From Noviherbaspirillum malthae (GTDB lineage Bacteria; Pseudomonadota; Gammaproteobacteria; Burkholderiales; Burkholderiaceae_D), in assembly GCF_015352985.1 (NCBI RefSeq), contig NZ_JACYXF010000062.1:1-37614 (forward strand): a stretch of 37,614 bases of DNA, in the 5' to 3' direction. Both the position numbers and the translations under genes were made by a program. The first letter of the stretch is position 1. Every line of letters begins with the position of its first letter. Positions 7,803 through 16,089 of this stretch are shown piece by piece. The notes beneath the pieces were generated by a model. It was given only the letters and a program-made list of their open reading frames with translations, was not told where the DNA came from and did not search any database.

Positions 7803-8408
7803 TCACAGGCATTCCGCCCTGACCAGCGCCCGCACCCGCGAAACGCGGGAGCGCACCGTGCCCACCGGTATCTGCAGCTGCCGCGCCGCTTCCTCGTAAG
7901 TGACGTCGCCTTCGAGCACCGCCTCGAAGGTGGCGCGGATTTCCGGGTCCAGCCGGTCGAGAACGGCATCCACCTTGCCTGCAATCTGGCGCGATGCGAT
8001 CAGCGCCATCGGATCGATGCGGTAAGGGTCGACCACCTGCTCCAGCGTTTCCTCGTCGATCGGATCGCAGAGCGAAGAACAGGTGCGGCGCACCTGGTTG
8101 CGCGCCAGGTTCAGTGCAATGCCGAACAGCCAGGTCGAAGGCTTGGACAGGCCGGAGAAGCGGTCGGCACAGCGCAGGGCTTCGACGAAGGTGTTCTGCA
8201 CCACATCCTCTGCATCTTCCGGATTGCGCACGTAGCGTTGAACGAAGCGCAGCAGCTGCGACTGGTGCTTGACGAACAGGGCATGGACATCGATGGCGGG
8301 CTGCTCGGCGGCGGGCGCCTGCCTGTCGCTGCTGGAGCTGCCGGCGCTGCTTGCAATGAGGGCTTCGATGTGGACCAGGGTGTCGTTGGCAGTGGTATCG
8401 AATGTCAT
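7803..8408 (-). CDS. ECF-type RNA polymerase sigma factor
   Basis: A 201-residue sigma-70 family protein. After about 40 variable Ser/Ala-rich residues, region 2 runs from about 42 to 110 (LFVKHQSQLLRFVQRYV, DAEDVVQNTFVEAL, STWLFGIALNLARNQ). Region 4 runs from about 145 to 198 (LDPEIRATFEAVLEGDVTYEEAA, then IPVGTVRSRVSRVRALV). Regions 1.1 and 3 are absent, as in the ECF group. ECF factors usually sit next to an anti-sigma gene; none is seen here, the neighbours being a convergent binding-protein gene and a divergent cyclase. Control may therefore be transcriptional or by an unlinked partner. Which promoters it reads cannot be told from this window. Confidence 0.92.
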   Translation of the reverse strand: MTFDTTANDTLVHIEALIASSAGSSSSDRQAPAAEQPAIDVHALFVKHQSQLLRFVQRYVRNPEDAEDVVQNTFVEALRCADRFSGLSKPSTWLFGIALNLARNQVRRTCSSLCDPIDEETLEQVVDPYRIDPMALIASRQIAGKVDAVLDRLDPEIRATFEAVLEGDVTYEEAARQLQIPVGTVRSRVSRVRALVRAECL

Positions 8409-8485
8409 GGTTGTCTCTCAGGCGGTGTATGGATACGTTCCCAAGGGCAGCGGGTCGATGTGTTGTAGTGCGCTGCCTTTACTGT

Positions 8486-8513
8486 GACGACAAGATACCT
8501 GCGTTTAATTTCC
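8486..8513 (-). promoter_or_regulatory. Possible ECF-type promoter upstream of the sigma gene
   Basis: On the minus strand GGAAAT and GTCGTC are separated by 16 nt, resembling the GGAA...GTC layout of ECF-dependent promoters. It points toward the sigma gene about 78 bp away, which would fit autoregulation. The match is weak and unsupported by a second copy. Confidence 0.25.
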
Positions 8514-8685
8514 TCAAGGCAATTTGATGAGGAATGGTGAGAGATTGAGCTTTGTTGAGACATTGCGGCGCCGATGCATTGCGTGTCGAGGCGCGGCGGA
8601 GCTTGGCCGGCGCCGCCTCCGTCTTTCCAGCCGCAGCTTGATAGGCATACAATCGTTCATTCTTCCAACCCATGCAGGACCACCC

Positions 8686-11232
8686 ATGCCAGGCGACAGC
8701 AAGCTACTTTCGGGCAATGGCGGAATGCGCAGGCATCTGGACGCCCTTGACTGGACGGCATTTCCGCAAGGCCATCCCGAGACATGGCCCGCCGCAGTCC
8801 GAACCGCCTTCCAGCTCATGATCGATTCGCTGCAGCCGACGGCACTGGCGTGGGGCCCCGAACTTGCGCTGTTCTACAACGACGCCTATGCGGAACTGCT
8901 CGGCCACCGGCATCCGGATGCGATGGCCCGCTCCTTCCGCACCGTCTGGCAGGAACTGCTGCCGACGCTCGATCCCTTGCTCCAGCGGGCTCTCGCGGGC
9001 GAGCCGGGTATTCTTCAGGACAATCCCTTCCAGGTCGTGCGCAGGGATTCGGGAGAACATGCGTTCTATATCTGGTCGCTGCTGCCGGTGCGCGACGGCG
9101 ACGGCAGCATCATCGGCATTCTCAATCCATGCGTGGAAACCACGCGCGAGCGGGAAGCCGAGCAGCGCTTCCAGCAGATCACCGAACTCAATCCCGACGG
9201 CATCATGGTCAACGTCGATGATCATTTCGTCTATGCCAATCCGGCGGCGCTGCGCATTCTCGGCGCAAGCCGAATGGAAGACATCGCCGGCCTGAGCCCC
9301 TATGACCTGATCGAACCCGCGCGGCACGATTTCGTCCGGGAGCGCAGCGCCAACATCTCCACCAGCGGCTCGCCCGTGCCGCTGGTGGAGATGCGCTGGC
9401 GCCGGCTCGACGGCGAATATGTATGGCTGCAAAGCACGGCCGGCGAAATGGTGTGGGAGGGCAAGCCCGCCATCCAGGTCGTGCTGCGCGACATCACCGA
9501 ACTCCGGCAGTCGCAGGACAAGCTGCACATCATGGGCGAACGGCTCAAGCTGGCCATGGAAGGATCGGGGGAAGGCATTTGGGACTGGACCTTCAGCGAC
9601 AATTCCTTTGTGCTGGCCGGCGGGCTCGAGACCGTGCTCGGCCATGCCTGCGAAGAACTGGAAGGCAGCGCCGACCAATGGCAGCAGCGCATCCATCCCG
9701 ACGACCTGCCCCATGTGCGCACCGCCTTCCAGGCCTGCGCCGGCGGCGACGTGCAGGTCTATGCCTGCGAGTACCGGGTACGCAGCAGCGCCGGCACCTG
9801 GATCTGGGTACGCGCGCGCGGCGTCATCGTCGAGCGCGACGAGGACGGCAAGCCGCTGGTCATGACCGGCACGCTGACCGACATCACCGCCCGCAAGGAG
9901 TCCGACGAACTGGCCTGGCGCCATGCCAACCTCGATGCGCTGACCGGCCTGCCCGGCAGGCGCCTGTTCCGCGAGCGACTCGACGTGGAAATGCGCAGGA
10001 AGCGGCGCGACAATGATCATCTCGCGCTGCTGTTCGTCGACCTCGACGGCTTCAAGCAGGTCAACGATCTGCATGGCCACGATGCGGGCGACCGCCTGCT
10101 GGTGGAGGCGGCCCGCCGCATAGGCGCCTGCGTGCATGAGCGCGATACCGTGGCCCGCCTGGGCGGCGACGAGTTCACCGTCATTCTCGCCGGCGACATC
10201 GATCTCGACCGCATCGAATTCGTCTGCCAGGCCATCCTGTCCCGGCTTGCCGACCCTTTTCGCCTCGGCAAGGAAACCGCCTATGTCTCCTGCAGCATCG
10301 GCATCAGCCTGTTTCCGCACGACGGCGTCACGCCGGAGGATCTTCTGCGCAAGGCCGACCAGGCGATGTATGCGGCCAAGCGCGCCGGGCGCAACCAGTT
10401 CAGCTATTTCACCAGGGAGATGGACGATCGGGCGCGCGACCGCCTGCGCATGATGCACGAGCTGCGCCATGCGCTCAGGGATGGACAGCTGGCCGTGTAT
10501 TACCAGCCGGTGGTCGACCTGGCCGATCAGTGCATCGTCAAGGCCGAGGCGCTGCTGCGCTGGCGTCATCCGACGATGGGCGACGTCAATCCGGCCGAGT
10601 TCATTCCGATGGCGGAAGAGTCCGGCCTGATACGCCAGATCGGCAACTGGGTGTTTCGCGAAGCCGCCGGCTGCTGCAAGCGCTGCACCGACCGCGCCGG
10701 CGCGCCGTTCCAGATCAGCGTCAACAAGTCGCCGATCCAGTTCATGGCGCGCGACGGCGACATGAACTGGCTGCAGTACCTGTCGGAGCAGGGCATGCCG
10801 GGCAGCAGCATCTCTGTGGAAATCACCGAAGGCGTGCTGCTGCATGCATCGGCACGCGTCACCGACAAGCTGCTGCAGTACCGCGATGCCGGCGTGCAGG
10901 TGGCGCTCGACGATTTCGGCACCGGCTACTCATCGATGTCCTACCTGCAGAAGTTCCAGATCGACTATGTGAAGATCGATCAATCCTTCGTCCGCAATAT
11001 CAGCACCGATGCCGGCAGCCGCACGATCGCCGAGACCATCATCATGATGTCGCACAAGCTCGGCAAGAAGGTGATTGCCGAGGGCATAGAAAACCGCGAA
11101 CAGCTCGAATGCCTGACCGAGGCCGGCTGCGACTATGGACAAGGCTACCTGTTCGCACCGCCGCTGCCGGAAGAAGACCTGATCCGCATGGTCGAGCAGT
11201 CGCGCCGGGTGCGGATGCAGCAGTTGCATTGA
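8686..11232 (+). CDS. PAS-GGDEF-EAL cyclic-di-GMP turnover protein
   Basis: An 848-residue cytoplasmic protein. ATG 8686 (MPGDSKLLSG) has AGGA 7 nt upstream; an in-frame start at 8524 lacks one and gives an Arg-rich extension. Order: N-terminal PAS-like sensor (about 15-165), second PAS (about 165-280, ELNPDGIMVNVDD), PAS_3 (about 290-415), GGDEF (about 430-590) and EAL (about 600-845). The cyclase motif GGDEF is intact at 493-497. The usual RxxD product-inhibition site before it reads HERD, so Arg is missing and feedback inhibition may be lost. The phosphodiesterase has EAL at 621-623, DDFGTGYSS, KIDQSFVR and EGIEN, so both halves look active. There are no membrane segments. It is likely to sense a cytoplasmic cue and tune c-di-GMP up or down. 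Confidence 0.95.
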   Translation: MPGDSKLLSGNGGMRRHLDALDWTAFPQGHPETWPAAVRTAFQLMIDSLQPTALAWGPELALFYNDAYAELLGHRHPDAMARSFRTVWQELLPTLDPLLQRALAGEPGILQDNPFQVVRRDSGEHAFYIWSLLPVRDGDGSIIGILNPCVETTREREAEQRFQQITELNPDGIMVNVDDHFVYANPAALRILGASRMEDIAGLSPYDLIEPARHDFVRERSANISTSGSPVPLVEMRWRRLDGEYVWLQSTAGEMVWEGKPAIQVVLRDITELRQSQDKLHIMGERLKLAMEGSGEGIWDWTFSDNSFVLAGGLETVLGHACEELEGSADQWQQRIHPDDLPHVRTAFQACAGGDVQVYACEYRVRSSAGTWIWVRARGVIVERDEDGKPLVMTGTLTDITARKESDELAWRHANLDALTGLPGRRLFRERLDVEMRRKRRDNDHLALLFVDLDGFKQVNDLHGHDAGDRLLVEAARRIGACVHERDTVARLGGDEFTVILAGDIDLDRIEFVCQAILSRLADPFRLGKETAYVSCSIGISLFPHDGVTPEDLLRKADQAMYAAKRAGRNQFSYFTREMDDRARDRLRMMHELRHALRDGQLAVYYQPVVDLADQCIVKAEALLRWRHPTMGDVNPAEFIPMAEESGLIRQIGNWVFREAAGCCKRCTDRAGAPFQISVNKSPIQFMARDGDMNWLQYLSEQGMPGSSISVEITEGVLLHASARVTDKLLQYRDAGVQVALDDFGTGYSSMSYLQKFQIDYVKIDQSFVRNISTDAGSRTIAETIIMMSHKLGKKVIAEGIENREQLECLTEAGCDYGQGYLFAPPLPEEDLIRMVEQSRRVRMQQLH

Positions 11233-11284
11233 GGTGCATTGAGCACGATACGCCGCGTACCCGGCTGAACCCCGGCTTGAGACA

Positions 11285-12034
11285 TCAGGCCGAGAAGCCG
11301 CCGTCGATCGACAGGCTCGCACCGGTGATATACCCGGCCGCCGGGCTCGCGAGGTAAGCCACGAAGTCGGCGATTTCCTCCGCCTTGCCATACCGCGGCA
11401 GCGCCATCATCGCCTTGAGCGTCTCCGCGAACTCGCCGCTGTCGGGATTCATGTCGGTATCCACGGGCCCCGGCTGCACATTGTTGACGGTGATGCCGCG
11501 CGGACCGAGGTCGCGCGCCATGCCCTTGGTCAGGCCCACCAGCGCCGATTTGCTCATTGCATAAGCGGCACCGCCGGGGAAGGGCATGCGTTCGGCATTG
11601 GTGCTGCCGATGTGAATCACGCGTCCGCCGTCGCGCAGATGGCGGGAGGCCTCCTGCGTGGCCACGAAGAGGCTGCGCACGTTGACCGCAAGCGTGCGGT
11701 CGAAGTCTTCAAGCGCGAGCTCATCGACCGGCCCCAGCGCCAGCACGCCGGCATTGTTGACCAGGATGTCGAGGCCGCCGAACTCCGCCGCCGCGCTGCG
11801 GATTGCGCTCCTGAGAGCGTCCGCATCGCGGCTGTCGGCCTGGTAGGCGAGCGCCCGTCCGCCGTCGGCGCGGATCGCGTCAACCACCGCCTGTGCCTGC
11901 GCCGACGCATTGGCGTAGCTGATGGCGACTGCCGCTCCCTCCTTCGCGAAACGCCTGGCGATGGCCGCGCCGATGCCGCGCGAGCCGCCCTGGATGAATG
12001 CGGCTTTTCCTGTGAGATCGATCCTGTTGGTCAT
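11285..12034 (-). CDS. Short-chain dehydrogenase/reductase (FabG-like)
   Basis: A 249-residue classical SDR. The Rossmann cofactor motif is G16-G-S-R-G-I-G22, NNAG lies at 93-96, and the catalytic Ser144, Tyr158 and Lys162 (YAMSK) are all present. IDGGFSA at the C-terminus is the usual end. The R at 19 after the glycine turn suggests NADP(H) preference. It reduces a ketone or oxidises an alcohol; the substrate cannot be told and it is not in a fatty-acid gene cluster, so naming it fabG is not justified. ATG 12034 has GGGAG 7 nt upstream, and that site lies within a 10-bp inverted repeat. The gene is convergent with the cyclase gene and stands alone. Confidence 0.93.
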   Translation of the reverse strand: MTNRIDLTGKAAFIQGGSRGIGAAIARRFAKEGAAVAISYANASAQAQAVVDAIRADGGRALAYQADSRDADALRSAIRSAAAEFGGLDILVNNAGVLALGPVDELALEDFDRTLAVNVRSLFVATQEASRHLRDGGRVIHIGSTNAERMPFPGGAAYAMSKSALVGLTKGMARDLGPRGITVNNVQPGPVDTDMNPDSGEFAETLKAMMALPRYGKAEEIADFVAYLASPAAGYITGASLSIDGGFSA

Positions 12035-12035
12035 G

Positions 12036-12068
12036 CTGAACTCCCGGTTGATTGGTAAGGGAGTTCAG
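12036..12068 (-). promoter_or_regulatory. 10-bp perfect inverted repeat covering the SDR ribosome-binding site
   Basis: CTGAACTCCC (12036-12045) and GGGAGTTCAG (12059-12068) are exact reverse complements separated by 13 nt. On the SDR transcript, the arm next to the start codon contains the GGGAG ribosome-binding site. Either the mRNA folds and hides that site, or the DNA is an operator for a dimeric repressor. No adjacent repressor gene is present. Confidence 0.7.
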
Positions 12069-12145
12069 TATCTTCCAGCGACTTTATCCTTACTAGCCCA
12101 TAATGTGGCGCTGCAGTTGATCCAAACGGTTTAAAAATGCCTCGG

Positions 12146-12739
12146 CTAGATCACGCCGTTGATCACGGCCAGCATGTGTTCCTTGCTGGACAGCGCCGGA
12201 ACCATCGCCCAGCGGTCCAGCGGTACCTTGCCTATGCGAACCATGCCGGTGTGGCGCGTGGGCTGGGCATCGCGCGCCGGATCGCTGTCGAAAAAGCCCA
12301 GGCTGCGGCGTGCCTGATCGATATCCGCCCGGCGGCCGGTCAGATAGGTCCAGCCCGGTTTGATGCCATGTTCCTTGACGTAGGCCGCCAATGCCTTTGG
12401 ATCGTCCAGCTCGGGCTGGATCGTGAGCGAGTACATGTGAATGTCGCGTCCGATGCGCGCGCCGTAGGCTTCCTGGATTTGGAGCAGGCTGGCCGTGTTG
12501 GGCGGACAGGACCTGGTGCAGGCGGTGTACATGACATTGATCAGGACATTCTTGCCCTTGAGAAGATCATCATAGAACCGCACATCCTTGCCCTCGTGGG
12601 TCTTCAGCCACACATTGGGAAATTGGCTGCGGCCGTTTTCCACCATCGATGCGGCGCCCGTCAGGCTGGCCGCTCCCGCCACTGCGGGGATCAAGGTGGC
12701 GCCGGTCAGCGCCTTCAGGAAATTTCGTTTGCCGTTCAT
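12146..12739 (-). CDS. SCO1/SenC-family copper-binding thiol protein
   Basis: A 197-residue exported protein. The N-terminus KRNFLKALTGATLIPAVAGA looks like a Tat- or Sec-type signal. The copper ligands of the family are all present: C74 and C78 in CTRSC (CxxxC) and His163 in TRHTGM. The domain has the thioredoxin fold. SCO proteins hand copper to cytochrome oxidase CuA or act as thiol reductases for copper sites. Here the gene lies 54 bp downstream of a multicopper oxidase on the same strand with no oxidase subunit genes in view, so its likely client is the multicopper oxidase (inference). An operon with that gene is likely. Confidence 0.9.
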   Translation of the reverse strand: MNGKRNFLKALTGATLIPAVAGAASLTGAASMVENGRSQFPNVWLKTHEGKDVRFYDDLLKGKNVLINVMYTACTRSCPPNTASLLQIQEAYGARIGRDIHMYSLTIQPELDDPKALAAYVKEHGIKPGWTYLTGRRADIDQARRSLGFFDSDPARDAQPTRHTGMVRIGKVPLDRWAMVPALSSKEHMLAVINGVI

Positions 12740-12793
12740 CGCAACACCCTTCAGTTTTGAATGCGGCCATCATCAGGCCGTATGGGCGACCGT

Positions 12794-14491
12794 TCAGTCA
12801 ACCACGTCGAAGCGCACCATCATTGCATGATCTTCATGGGCGATATTGTGACAATGCATCATGTACTTACCCGTAAAGTCGCGAAACTGGATGAACACCT
12901 CCACCTCTTCGCCATCGATAATCGGATATACGTCCTTGCGGCCGCGTTCATGGGCCGGCGGCGATTTGCCGTCCCGCGACAGGATGCGTCCTTCCTCCAG
13001 GTGAATGTGCACCGGGTGCAGCCAGCTGCCCTTGCTCTCCAGCGTCCAGATTTCGGCCGTCCCTTTTTTAACGGTGAACAGCGGCTTGGTCACGTCAAAC
13101 AGCTTGCCGTTGACAGTCCAGCTGCCGCCGGAACGATCGAACTCGAAGTTGCGCCTGCGTACGGCCTTCTTGGTATCGATAGGCGGAAGCTCGCGCAATG
13201 TCGCCGGGACCCGGCTCGGATCATCGACTGCGCCGGCCTTGACGTTAAACTTCAGGATCTCGTCGCCGGGGGTAAGGAGTTTGCCTGTCGGTTTCCTGCC
13301 GTCGACCTGTTCCAGCCGGTTCACGAGGAACACCTCATCATCGGCACCGATATTGCCGAAGGCCTTGAAATCGATGATGATGTCGGCGCGCTCGGCCGGC
13401 GCGATGCGAATTTTCTGCATCGTCAATGGCGCCGGCAGCAGGTTGCCGTCGTTGGCGATGTAAGTGAAATTCTGCGCGCGCCCCTTGTACATGATGTAGA
13501 ACTCGTACTGCCTCGACGGGCTGGCGTTGAGAATGCGGAACCGGTACTTGCGGCGCCTGACATCAAAGAACGGCTGGATCTTTCCGTTGACGCAGATCTT
13601 GTTGCCGAGGATGCCGTCGTTGTTGAATTGATCGAGCTTCAGATTGCCGCCCGCATCGAACTGCCTGTCCTGAACCATCAACGGAATATCGAAGTCACCG
13701 ACGCCGCTGGGCAGGCGCAGCGCTGTCGGGCTGGGATCGGTCTCGTTGCCCGAATCGATATGATCGAACAGCAGATAGAATCCGGCGAGCCCGCGATAGA
13801 CGTTCCCGGAGGTGAAATCCATTCGGTGGTCATGGAACCACAAGGTGCCGAGTGCTTCACGCGGGTCGCCGCCGGCATACATGTTCGGATAGAGATGGTC
13901 CCTCCATCGTCCGGGTGCAGTCAGCGAGGGGCCGGCTTTCGTGGGGCTAAAGTAATCACCGGTGAAACCATCGCTTTCGGAGCCGCAGTGCAGGTTGTGC
14001 AGGTGCGTTGAAATCTCCGGCGAGCCGTAGCCGACTGCATTGGCAGGCAGGTTGTTCTGGAAGCGGACGCAGACAGGCTCGCCATAACGCGCCACGATCG
14101 TTGAACCTGGCAGCGTGCCGTTATAGCCCCAGATCACACTCTTCGGACCCTGCGCATGAAACTGATGCTCTGCCTGAACGACATTGATTTCGTAGAACTT
14201 TTTCGGCTGGAATTCCTCCCAGCGCTGGTGGTGCAGCCGTCCGCATTCTCCGTTCGCCTCGTCGCAGTCTCCTGCAGGTGCAGGGGTCAAGGCAGCCAAC
14301 GGTGCAAGCGGCCTGTTGACGGGGAGCGGGTCCATCCAGGGCGTGGTGTTATAGCCGCCGTTGGAGGTGGTGGTCTGTGCGTGGCTGACAGCAATGTGCG
14401 ACGCAACGACTCCGGTGCCGGCGGCCGCCACGCCGAGTTTGATGAAGTTCCTGCGGCTGACGCCGCTGTCGCAATCGAGTGAACTGTCCAT
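12794..14491 (-). CDS. Tat-exported multicopper oxidase
   Basis: A 565-residue three-cupredoxin oxidase. The Tat signal is SRRNFIKLGVAAAG at about 12-25 with cleavage near AQT 40. All four copper-binding motifs are present: H163-L-H165, H220-D-H222, H493-P-V-H-I-H498, and H546-C-H548 with H552 and Met557 as axial ligand to type 1 copper. The enzyme should couple four one-electron oxidations to reduction of O2 to water. A DCDEANGEC insert (about 75-83) and a long segment before the first motif are unlike CueO, and I see no Met-rich segment. It is nearer to CotA/bilirubin-oxidase-type enzymes; substrate (phenols, Mn(II), Cu(I)) is undetermined. It leads an operon with the SCO gene and has promoter site A of the shared set upstream. 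Confidence 0.93.
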   Translation of the reverse strand: MDSSLDCDSGVSRRNFIKLGVAAAGTGVVASHIAVSHAQTTTSNGGYNTTPWMDPLPVNRPLAPLAALTPAPAGDCDEANGECGRLHHQRWEEFQPKKFYEINVVQAEHQFHAQGPKSVIWGYNGTLPGSTIVARYGEPVCVRFQNNLPANAVGYGSPEISTHLHNLHCGSESDGFTGDYFSPTKAGPSLTAPGRWRDHLYPNMYAGGDPREALGTLWFHDHRMDFTSGNVYRGLAGFYLLFDHIDSGNETDPSPTALRLPSGVGDFDIPLMVQDRQFDAGGNLKLDQFNNDGILGNKICVNGKIQPFFDVRRRKYRFRILNASPSRQYEFYIMYKGRAQNFTYIANDGNLLPAPLTMQKIRIAPAERADIIIDFKAFGNIGADDEVFLVNRLEQVDGRKPTGKLLTPGDEILKFNVKAGAVDDPSRVPATLRELPPIDTKKAVRRRNFEFDRSGGSWTVNGKLFDVTKPLFTVKKGTAEIWTLESKGSWLHPVHIHLEEGRILSRDGKSPPAHERGRKDVYPIIDGEEVEVFIQFRDFTGKYMMHCHNIAHEDHAMMVRFDVVD

Positions 14492-14611
14492 TGCAGCTCT
14501 CCTTTGAATGAACGTTGGATGTGGTTGATCGATTCACGGCGCGGTGCGGGCACACGGACCGTTGCATCGGGTGTGAATTTCTGATGCTGCCTTTGCGTTT
14601 CGTATGTGATG

Positions 14612-14657
14612 AGAATAGTCGTTTCGACAATGACGACCAATAGTGCATATGCTGTAC
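14612..14657 (-). promoter_or_regulatory. Regulon promoter A (multicopper oxidase-SCO operon)
   Basis: Read toward the gene: GTAC-AGCATAT-GCAC, then TA, then TTGGTC as -35, a 17-nt spacer and TATTCT as -10 (14612-14617). The layout is identical to four other sites in the window. The oxidase start codon lies about 120 bp beyond the -10, leaving a leader of roughly 115 nt. Confidence 0.75.
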
Positions 14658-15080
14658 AGGGACGAAGTCGGCTCGCTCGAATTTCTCTTCGTTCGGAAAG
14701 CCGAGTGCGAAATCGAACGCAAGCAGGGGAAAAGCTAATGGTCAAGTTACCGAAGCAAGCCCGTTAAGGCTGGGTACGGAACGGGACAGGGCAAGGGAGT
14801 CAGCCGCCGGAAGAACGGACAGGTGCATGCCGCATGAAACACATGGTAGCGGGAAGCGCTCCGCTACCGGCAGGATCGGCAAGCCCTGCGGAATGCAGCG
14901 TACTGGCGAGGTCTTGAAGGGTGAAGACCGAGATGATCCATCCTCGTTCATCGGCTGGATCGAAGGCTGGAAACCTGAAGGCGACCATCAAGGCAATCTG
15001 CCTGGTCAGCTCGGCAAATGAACGTGCTTCCCTGGATCGCCATGTACGCGCTGCGAGCAGCAGTACCGTTAATTGACCGC
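14658..15080. other. Intergenic region between oxidase promoter and DoxX gene
   Basis: About 420 bp with no supported gene. Open frames on either strand lack ribosome-binding sites and have shadow-like composition. The leftward DoxX transcript ends in its right part. No clear terminator with a T-run was found. Confidence 0.45.
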
Positions 15081-15536
15081 CTAGTTCCACCTGCCGTTTG
15101 TGCCGCCGATACTGTACTGTCCGGCACCCTGCAGTGCCACGACGATGGCATTGGCCAGGTAAAGCAGATGGAGCTCGAGCATCCAGCCGGTTCGTACCCG
15201 GAGTGAAAATGCCTCGTCGAAGTAGATGAAAGGAATGGCGATGGCCAGGTTCACGGCCATCGCAAGTGCTGCCGCTCTTGCCCACACGCCGAAAATAATC
15301 ATGAGCAGCGCCATGATTTCAGCGATATACGTCAGCTTTACGAGTTGCTCGGGAATGCCAGCTCCCGGCAGCGCATGGATGACAAATTGCGCACCGCTTC
15401 CCACATCGAGATATCCGTGATACAGCAGCAGAAAAGAGAAGCCGATGCGCAACAATGCACATGCGTAATCCCTAGACCGATCGGCAGAAGCGACCCGTTC
15501 TTTGAGGCTTGCCGCGTTCATGGTGATTCGATGCAT
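15081..15536 (-). CDS. DoxX-family membrane protein 1
   Basis: A 151-residue protein with four transmembrane helices at about 28-45, 66-90, 90-108 and 120-140. ATG 15536 is chosen because AGAGG lies 6 nt upstream; a second ATG 15 bp later has none. LLRIGFSFLLLYHG and EIMALLMIIFGVWARAAAL match the DoxX core. Family members are linked to redox stress and to quinone- or thiol-dependent enzymes, but the activity is unresolved. It ends in GAGQYSIGGTNGRWN, almost the same as the second DoxX protein in the window at 31945-32400, and both are 151 residues long, so they are close paralogs within one locus. Confidence 0.88.
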   Translation of the reverse strand: MHRITMNAASLKERVASADRSRDYACALLRIGFSFLLLYHGYLDVGSGAQFVIHALPGAGIPEQLVKLTYIAEIMALLMIIFGVWARAAALAMAVNLAIAIPFIYFDEAFSLRVRTGWMLELHLLYLANAIVVALQGAGQYSIGGTNGRWN

Positions 15537-15571
15537 CCCGACCTCTCTCGCAATCCCTCTATGCTGATTTG

Positions 15572-15600
15572 ATCCTATTCCAAGAGCTATTTGATTGCAA
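15572..15600 (-). promoter_or_regulatory. Candidate DoxX1 promoter
   Basis: On the minus strand TTGCAA (15595-15600) and TAGGAT (15572-15577) are 17 nt apart, 36 bp before the start codon. TAGGAT is the same -10 as in regulon site B. TGCATC lies just upstream of -35 but 2 nt closer than in the five regulon sites, so it could be a degenerate member. Confidence 0.4.
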
Positions 15601-15685
15601 CCAGAGATGCATGTTTTGAAAGGTTGCCGTTAATATACTTCAAGTTTATTAACTTAAATCATTATATGGCGGAGAATCATTGCCC

Positions 15686-15787
15686 ATGAAAAACAATGGA
15701 GGATGGCGCACCCTTTGCGGAATGTGCAAAAACAGCATGTGCGCCGGCGCACTGCGCCTGATTCCGACTGGAACCCAAATTAAATGA
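15686..15787 (+). CDS. Possible 33-residue Cys/Met-rich peptide
   Basis: A short frame starting MKNNGGWR and containing C-G-M-C-K-N-S-M-C, that is CxxC followed by a third Cys, with several Met residues. GGAG lies about 11 nt upstream, a rather long spacing, after an AT-rich stretch that could hold a promoter. Cys/Met spacing like this could bind Cu(I), which would suit the neighbours. Coding is unproven and chance is quite possible. Confidence 0.3.
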   Translation: MKNNGGWRTLCGMCKNSMCAGALRLIPTGTQIK

Positions 15788-16089
15788 AATCGGACCTAGT
15801 CTGGTTAACAATCAGAAAAAATGACGCCAACACAATATGTCGCCGAGAAGTAGCGGACGGTAAAGAGGAGCGAAGGCAAGGATTTCCATAGCGATTGCTT
15901 GAAGCAGGAAAGGCGGCTTTCCCGTTGCTGCAGCTTGGTGTGAAACCATCGCTTTCAATTGACGAGTCGCTGGGATAGACAGGAGGCATCCGCCTGGCTT
16001 GCCATGCGTGCCTCCTCCCAGTTCCGGTTAACAATGCGAATGCTGCCGAAGATGCTGCGTCATGTTCAGTGTCATGCGTCGCACCACCG
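15788..16089. other. Intergenic region downstream of the copper chaperone
   Basis: About 300 bp without a supported gene. The only long open frame here runs antisense and overlaps the chaperone gene. No terminator hairpin with a T-run was recognised. Confidence 0.45.

Noticed and set aside
8704..10845. 713-codon antisense frame over the PAS-GGDEF-EAL gene
   Set aside because: The sense strand carries clear catalytic motifs; the antisense frame is a codon-bias shadow without domain similarity.
14800..15285. 161-codon minus-strand frame between oxidase and DoxX1
   Set aside because: It overlaps DoxX1 on the same strand out of frame, has no ribosome-binding site and random-like composition.
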